In this document: one piece after another, positions 6,679-9,814 of the stretch
Position numbering within the stretch: the first letter of the stretch is position 1
Layout: each line of letters starts with the position of its first letter
Assembly: GCA_937911965.1 (NCBI GenBank)
Contig: CALDPL010000230.1
Span: 1 to 9,814 of the forward strand
DNA from: an uncultured Allomuricauda sp.
GTDB taxonomy: Bacteria; Bacteroidota; Bacteroidia; Flavobacteriales; Flavobacteriaceae
Direction of reading: 5' to 3'
Length of the DNA: 9,814 bases
Notes under the pieces: generated by a model
The model's input: the letters and a program-made list of their open reading frames with translations, nothing else
Database searches by the model: none
Told to the model about the DNA's origin: nothing
Program-made: the position numbers and the translations under genes

Positions 6679-8178
6679 ATGTATTGGATAGGGTTTGATA
6701 TAGGAAGTTCCTCCATTAAGGCCGCCTTGGTACGGGCCGATGACGGCCGTCCCGTGGAAGTGGTGCAGGAGCCTTCCCGGGAGATGCCCATTGACGTTCC
6801 CAGGGTAGGTTGGGGGGAGCAGGACCCCGAACTTTGGTGGAAACACCTGTGTACCGCCAGCCGGAAACTGATCCAGGGCAACCAGATCGACCCCAAAGAG
6901 ATCAAGGGCATTGGGATTTCCTATCAAATGCACGGATTGGTGGTGGTGGATCAAAAGCTCAGGGCCCTGCGACCCTCGATCATCTGGTGCGACAGTCGGG
7001 CGGTGGAAACCGGGGAACAACTCTTCCGGGATGCCGGTCGGGACCAATGTGTGGAACGTTTGCTGAATTCCCCCGGGAACTTTACCCTGTCCAAACTGAA
7101 ATGGGTCAAGGAGAACGAACCCGATATTTATAGGGACATATATAAATTCATGCTGCCCGGGGACTATATTGCCATGAGGCTTTCGGGTCAGTGCGTGACC
7201 ACCCCTTCCGGCCTTTCCGAGGGAATCCTTTGGGATTTCAAGGAGGACCGGCTTGCGGAATGGTTGCTGGAGCGCTCCGGAATAGATCCCGCCCTGGTAT
7301 CCGATATCCGTCCCTCCTTCGGGGAACAGGGGGTCGTTTCCCCCAAGGGCAGTGAGGAATCCGGCCTGCCCGTGGGCATTCCCATCATGTACCGTGCCGG
7401 GGACCAGCCCAACAACGCCCTTTCCCTGGGGGTGATGCAGCCCGGGCAGATTGCCGCCACCGGAGGGACCTCCGGGGTGGTCTATGCCATATCGGGAAAG
7501 ACAGGCACCACGGAACCCACACGGATCAACAGTTTTGCCCATACCAACCACAGCACTGAAGACCCAAGGATAGGAAAGCTGCTGTGCATCAACGGCACGG
7601 GGATACAGTACAGTTGGATCAAGAACGAACTCAGCGGGGACCTTTCCTATGACCGCATGAACCATTTGGCCGAAACCATCGCCGTGGGCAGTGAGGGCCT
7701 TAGAATCCTGCCCTTTGGCAACGGGGCGGAACGGATGTTGGAAAACAGCGACAGGGGAAGCCAGATCCTCAGGCTGAACTTCAACCTGCACAAGGCCCCC
7801 CACCTCTTTAGGGCGGCCCTGGAGGGAATCGCCTTTTCCTTTGTGTACGGCATGGAAATACTTAAAAAGGAAGGGGTGGAACTGTCCTCGATCAAGGCGG
7901 GCAATGACAACCTGTTCCGGGCCGGGATATTTTCAGGGACCATTGCGACCCTGACCCAAACCCATATAGCGCTCGTGGAGACCACCGGGGCCGTGGGCGC
8001 GGCCCGGGCAGCTGCGACCGCATTTGGGGACTTCAAGGACATCGACCAGGCGGTGGCCACCGACCGGGTGGAGATGACCCATGTCCCCGATCCTTCTGCT
8101 GAACCCTACCGGCAGGCTTATGGGGATTGGAAAAATGAATTGGAAAACTATTTAAAAACTGAACATCACAGACTATGA
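6679..8178 (+). CDS. xylB: Xylulokinase (FGGY family, EC 2.7.1.17)
   Basis: Cytoplasmic kinase that makes D-xylulose 5-phosphate from D-xylulose and ATP, feeding the pentose phosphate pathway. The 499 residues are normal for the family. The N-terminal FGGY domain opens with the phosphate-binding [12 protein letters not shown]. The substrate-loop Met-His-Gly is at residues 84-86 in YQMHGLVV, as in E. coli XylB (77-79). WCDSRA follows near residue 105, and the catalytic base is Asp242 in RAGDQPNNA (E. coli D233). The C-terminal domain starts with the nucleotide-binding [10 protein letters not shown]. The frame is closed by a TGA immediately before the ATG at 6679, which fixes the start; there is no strong ribosome-binding site. 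A 10-codon frame starting at 6666 overlaps the start and is probably meaningless. The gene is translationally coupled to xylA by an ATGA overlap. L-ribulokinase or gluconate kinase activity is unlikely given the Met-His-Gly loop and the xylA partner. Confidence 0.96.
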   Translation: MYWIGFDIGSSSIKAALVRADDGRPVEVVQEPSREMPIDVPRVGWGEQDPELWWKHLCTASRKLIQGNQIDPKEIKGIGISYQMHGLVVVDQKLRALRPSIIWCDSRAVETGEQLFRDAGRDQCVERLLNSPGNFTLSKLKWVKENEPDIYRDIYKFMLPGDYIAMRLSGQCVTTPSGLSEGILWDFKEDRLAEWLLERSGIDPALVSDIRPSFGEQGVVSPKGSEESGLPVGIPIMYRAGDQPNNALSLGVMQPGQIAATGGTSGVVYAISGKTGTTEPTRINSFAHTNHSTEDPRIGKLLCINGTGIQYSWIKNELSGDLSYDRMNHLAETIAVGSEGLRILPFGNGAERMLENSDRGSQILRLNFNLHKAPHLFRAALEGIAFSFVYGMEILKKEGVELSSIKAGNDNLFRAGIFSGTIATLTQTHIALVETTGAVGAARAAATAFGDFKDIDQAVATDRVEMTHVPDPSAEPYRQAYGDWKNELENYLKTEHHRL

Positions 8179-9539
8179 TCACAATTGGAGACAAGGAATT
8201 TTTTAAGGGGATCCCGGCGATTCCCTTTGAGGGAAAGGGATCGGACAATCCCCTGGCCTTTAAGTATTACGATGCGGACAAAAAAGTGGGCGGCAAGTCC
8301 ATGAAGGAACACTTCAAGTTCGCCATTGCCTATTGGCACAGCTTTACGGCAACCGGGGGAGATCCCTTTGGGGCCCCAACCCTGGACCTGCCCTGGCTGA
8401 GCTCCACGGATCCCTTGGGGCAGGCCAAGGACAAGATGGATGCCGCCTTTGAATTCATCACCAAGATCGGGGCCCCCTATTTCTGCTTCCACGACTTTGA
8501 CCTGATCGCCGAGGGCAAGACCCTGGCCGAATCGGAAAAACGCCTGGAGCTGATCACGGACTACGCCCAGGAAAAAATGAAGGCCTCGGGGGTGAAACTC
8601 CTCTGGGGGACCGCCAATTGCTTCAGCAACCCCAGGTATATGAACGGTGCGGCCACCAATCCGGATTTTGATGTGGTCGCCTTTGCGGGGGCCCAAGTCA
8701 GGAATGCCTTGGATGCCACCATCAAACTGGGCGGGGAAAACTACGTCTTCTGGGGCGGTCGTGAGGGCTATATGTCCCTGTTGAACACGGATATGGGCCG
8801 GGAACTGGACCATATGGCCCGTTTTCTGCACATGGCCAGGGACTATGCCCGCAAACAGGGCTTTAAGGGCAGCTTTTTCATAGAGCCCAAGCCCATGGAA
8901 CCCTCCAAGCACCAATACGATTTTGACTCGGCCACGGTACTGGGCTTTTTGACCAAATACGATCTGTTGGATGATTTCAAGCTCAATATAGAGGTGAATC
9001 ATGCCACTTTGGCCCAACACACCTTTGAGCATGAATTGCAGGTGGCCGCGGACAACGGCCTATTGGGCAGTATCGATGCCAATCGCGGGGATTACCAGAA
9101 CGGCTGGGACACCGATCAATTTCCGGTGGATGTCTACGAACTGACCCAGGCCATGTTGATCATCCTCCAGGCCGGCCTTCTTCTCACCGGAACCGCTGGG
9201 GCCCTTGGGGCCGGCGGCTTCCAGGGCGGGGGCATCAACTTTGATGCCAAGATCAGAAGGAACTCCACGGACCCGGAAGACCTCTTCCTTGCCCATATCG
9301 GGGGGATGGATGTTTTTTCACGAGCATTGTTGGCCGCCCATGATATTTTGGAAAATTCCGATTATATTAGCAGGCGTTCAGCCCGATATGCTTCCTTTGA
9401 TTCCGGCAGTGGAAAGGCCTTTGAAGAGGGAAAACTTTCCTTGGAAGACCTTCACTCCCATGCCCTAAGCAATCAGGACATCAAAAAACGGAGCGGCAAA
9501 CAGGAACTGTTCGAGAATATCATCAACCAGTATATCTAA
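8175..9539 (+). CDS. xylA: Xylose isomerase (EC 5.3.1.5)
   Basis: Interconverts D-xylose and D-xylulose in the cytoplasm, using two divalent metals. The 454 residues and the N-terminal extension mark the longer (class II) type found in E. coli and Bacteroides. All key residues I checked are present, shifted by five from E. coli: His106 and Asp109 in FHDFDL, Glu237 and Lys239 in [14 protein letters not shown], Glu273 and His276 in [16 protein letters not shown], and Asp301 in [19 protein letters not shown] with the metal-binding aspartates that follow. WGGREGY is also intact. It is slightly longer than E. coli XylA (440), with five extra residues at the N-terminus and the rest mainly at the C-terminus. 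The ATG overlaps the xylB stop by 4 bp, indicating one operon with coupled translation. Kinase before isomerase is the reverse of the E. coli xylAB order. Confidence 0.98.
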   Translation: MITIGDKEFFKGIPAIPFEGKGSDNPLAFKYYDADKKVGGKSMKEHFKFAIAYWHSFTATGGDPFGAPTLDLPWLSSTDPLGQAKDKMDAAFEFITKIGAPYFCFHDFDLIAEGKTLAESEKRLELITDYAQEKMKASGVKLLWGTANCFSNPRYMNGAATNPDFDVVAFAGAQVRNALDATIKLGGENYVFWGGREGYMSLLNTDMGRELDHMARFLHMARDYARKQGFKGSFFIEPKPMEPSKHQYDFDSATVLGFLTKYDLLDDFKLNIEVNHATLAQHTFEHELQVAADNGLLGSIDANRGDYQNGWDTDQFPVDVYELTQAMLIILQAGLLLTGTAGALGAGGFQGGGINFDAKIRRNSTDPEDLFLAHIGGMDVFSRALLAAHDILENSDYISRRSARYASFDSGSGKAFEEGKLSLEDLHSHALSNQDIKKRSGKQELFENIINQYI

Positions 9540-9584
9540 GAAGCAAGAACGACGATAAAACCCTATAACTAAACCAAACCCGAT

Positions 9585-9814
9585 ATGGAATCAGTATTGC
9601 AGACCCCGGACTGGATTGTCCTTGGCGCTTATATTTTGGTCCTCATTGCCGTGGCCCTCTGGGTGGTGGCCAAGAAGAACAAGGACACCGAGGATTATTT
9701 TTTGGCGGGCCGAAATATGGGATGGTTCGTGATCGGGGCCTCCATCTTTGCATCAAACATCGGATCGGAGCATGTGGTCGGCCTGGCGGGGACCGGCGGG
9801 GAACGGGATCACGC
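9585..9814 (+). CDS. Sodium:solute symporter (SSS/SLC5 family), N-terminal fragment, probable xylose transporter
   Basis: Only the first 76 codons are in the window. The translation begins MESVLQTPDWIVLGAYILVL, giving a first membrane helix at about residues 10-30. A short basic loop then leads to EDYFLAGRNMGWF and ASIFASNIGSEHVVGLAGTG, the hallmark first region of SSS sugar symporters (TM1-TM2), including residues near the sodium site. It follows xylA by 45 bp on the same strand with no visible terminator, so it is probably the third gene of the operon. Xylose as substrate is inferred from this position; glucose, galactose or xylo-oligosaccharide transport cannot be excluded. The last few codons before the edge look unlike the family (see findings). 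Confidence 0.9.
   Translation, partial: MESVLQTPDWIVLGAYILVLIAVALWVVAKKNKDTEDYFLAGRNMGWFVIGASIFASNIGSEHVVGLAGTGGERDH

Noticed and set aside
6666..6698. 10-codon upstream open frame overlapping the xylB start, as a regulatory leader peptide
   Set aside because: It is very short, has no run of regulatory codons and no associated hairpin between it and xylB. Its overlap with the start is easily due to chance.
6661..7803. 380-codon open frame on the minus strand, antisense to xylB
   Set aside because: It is a shadow of xylB in G+C-rich coding DNA. The translation is rich in Gly, Pro and His with no family motif, while the plus-strand frame carries every xylulokinase signature.
8166..9032. 288-codon open frame on the minus strand, antisense to xylA
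   Set aside because: Shadow of xylose isomerase. No motif and no plausible start context.
9540..9584. Gap between xylA and the symporter as a possible separate promoter or operator site
   Set aside because: In 45 bp I found neither a TAnnTTTG element nor the GCAATCGATT core, so cotranscription with xylA is the simpler reading.

Overview
The window is a glucuronoxylan (glucuronic-acid-substituted xylan) utilisation and xylose catabolism locus. It probably comes from a member of the Bacteroidota, most likely a Flavobacteriia-type organism with fairly G+C-rich genes. The taxonomic reading rests on weak Shine-Dalgarno sequences, an exact Bacteroidota-type -7 element (TAnnTTTG) before the xylulokinase gene, very AT-rich intergenic DNA between G+C-rich genes, and gene content. 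It is an inference, because no rRNA or marker gene is present.

Layout: (1) 1-1429, minus strand, a partial GH67 alpha-glucuronidase that runs off the left edge. (2) 1430-1602, an AT-rich divergent promoter region with a perfect 12-bp palindrome. (3) 1603-3861, plus strand, a lipoprotein GH3 beta-xylosidase, followed after 4 bp by (4) 3866-5308, glucuronate isomerase uxaC. (5) 5330-6376, minus strand, a LacI-family regulator convergent with uxaC. (6) 6377-6678, a divergent intergenic region with a nested inverted repeat and, near the right end, a second copy of the palindrome lying inside a promoter. (7) 6679-8178 xylB, overlapping by 4 bp (8) 8175-9539 xylA. (9) 9585 to the right edge, the start of a sodium:solute symporter, probably the xylose transporter.

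How it fits together: the GH67 enzyme removes 4-O-methyl-glucuronate or glucuronate from xylo-oligosaccharides, and the GH3 enzyme releases xylose, both probably outside the cytoplasm. The symporter would import xylose, XylA converts it to xylulose and XylB phosphorylates it into the pentose phosphate pathway. UxaC takes the glucuronate branch to fructuronate; the later steps of that branch are not in the window. The LacI-family protein most plausibly represses both arms through the shared operator GCAATCGATT(G/C)C, found before the GH3 gene and before xylB.

The component genes are all well-known families. I see no mobile element, CRISPR array, RNA gene or clearly new system. The parts most worth a second look are the shared operator and promoter architecture, and the nested hairpin at 6502-6592.
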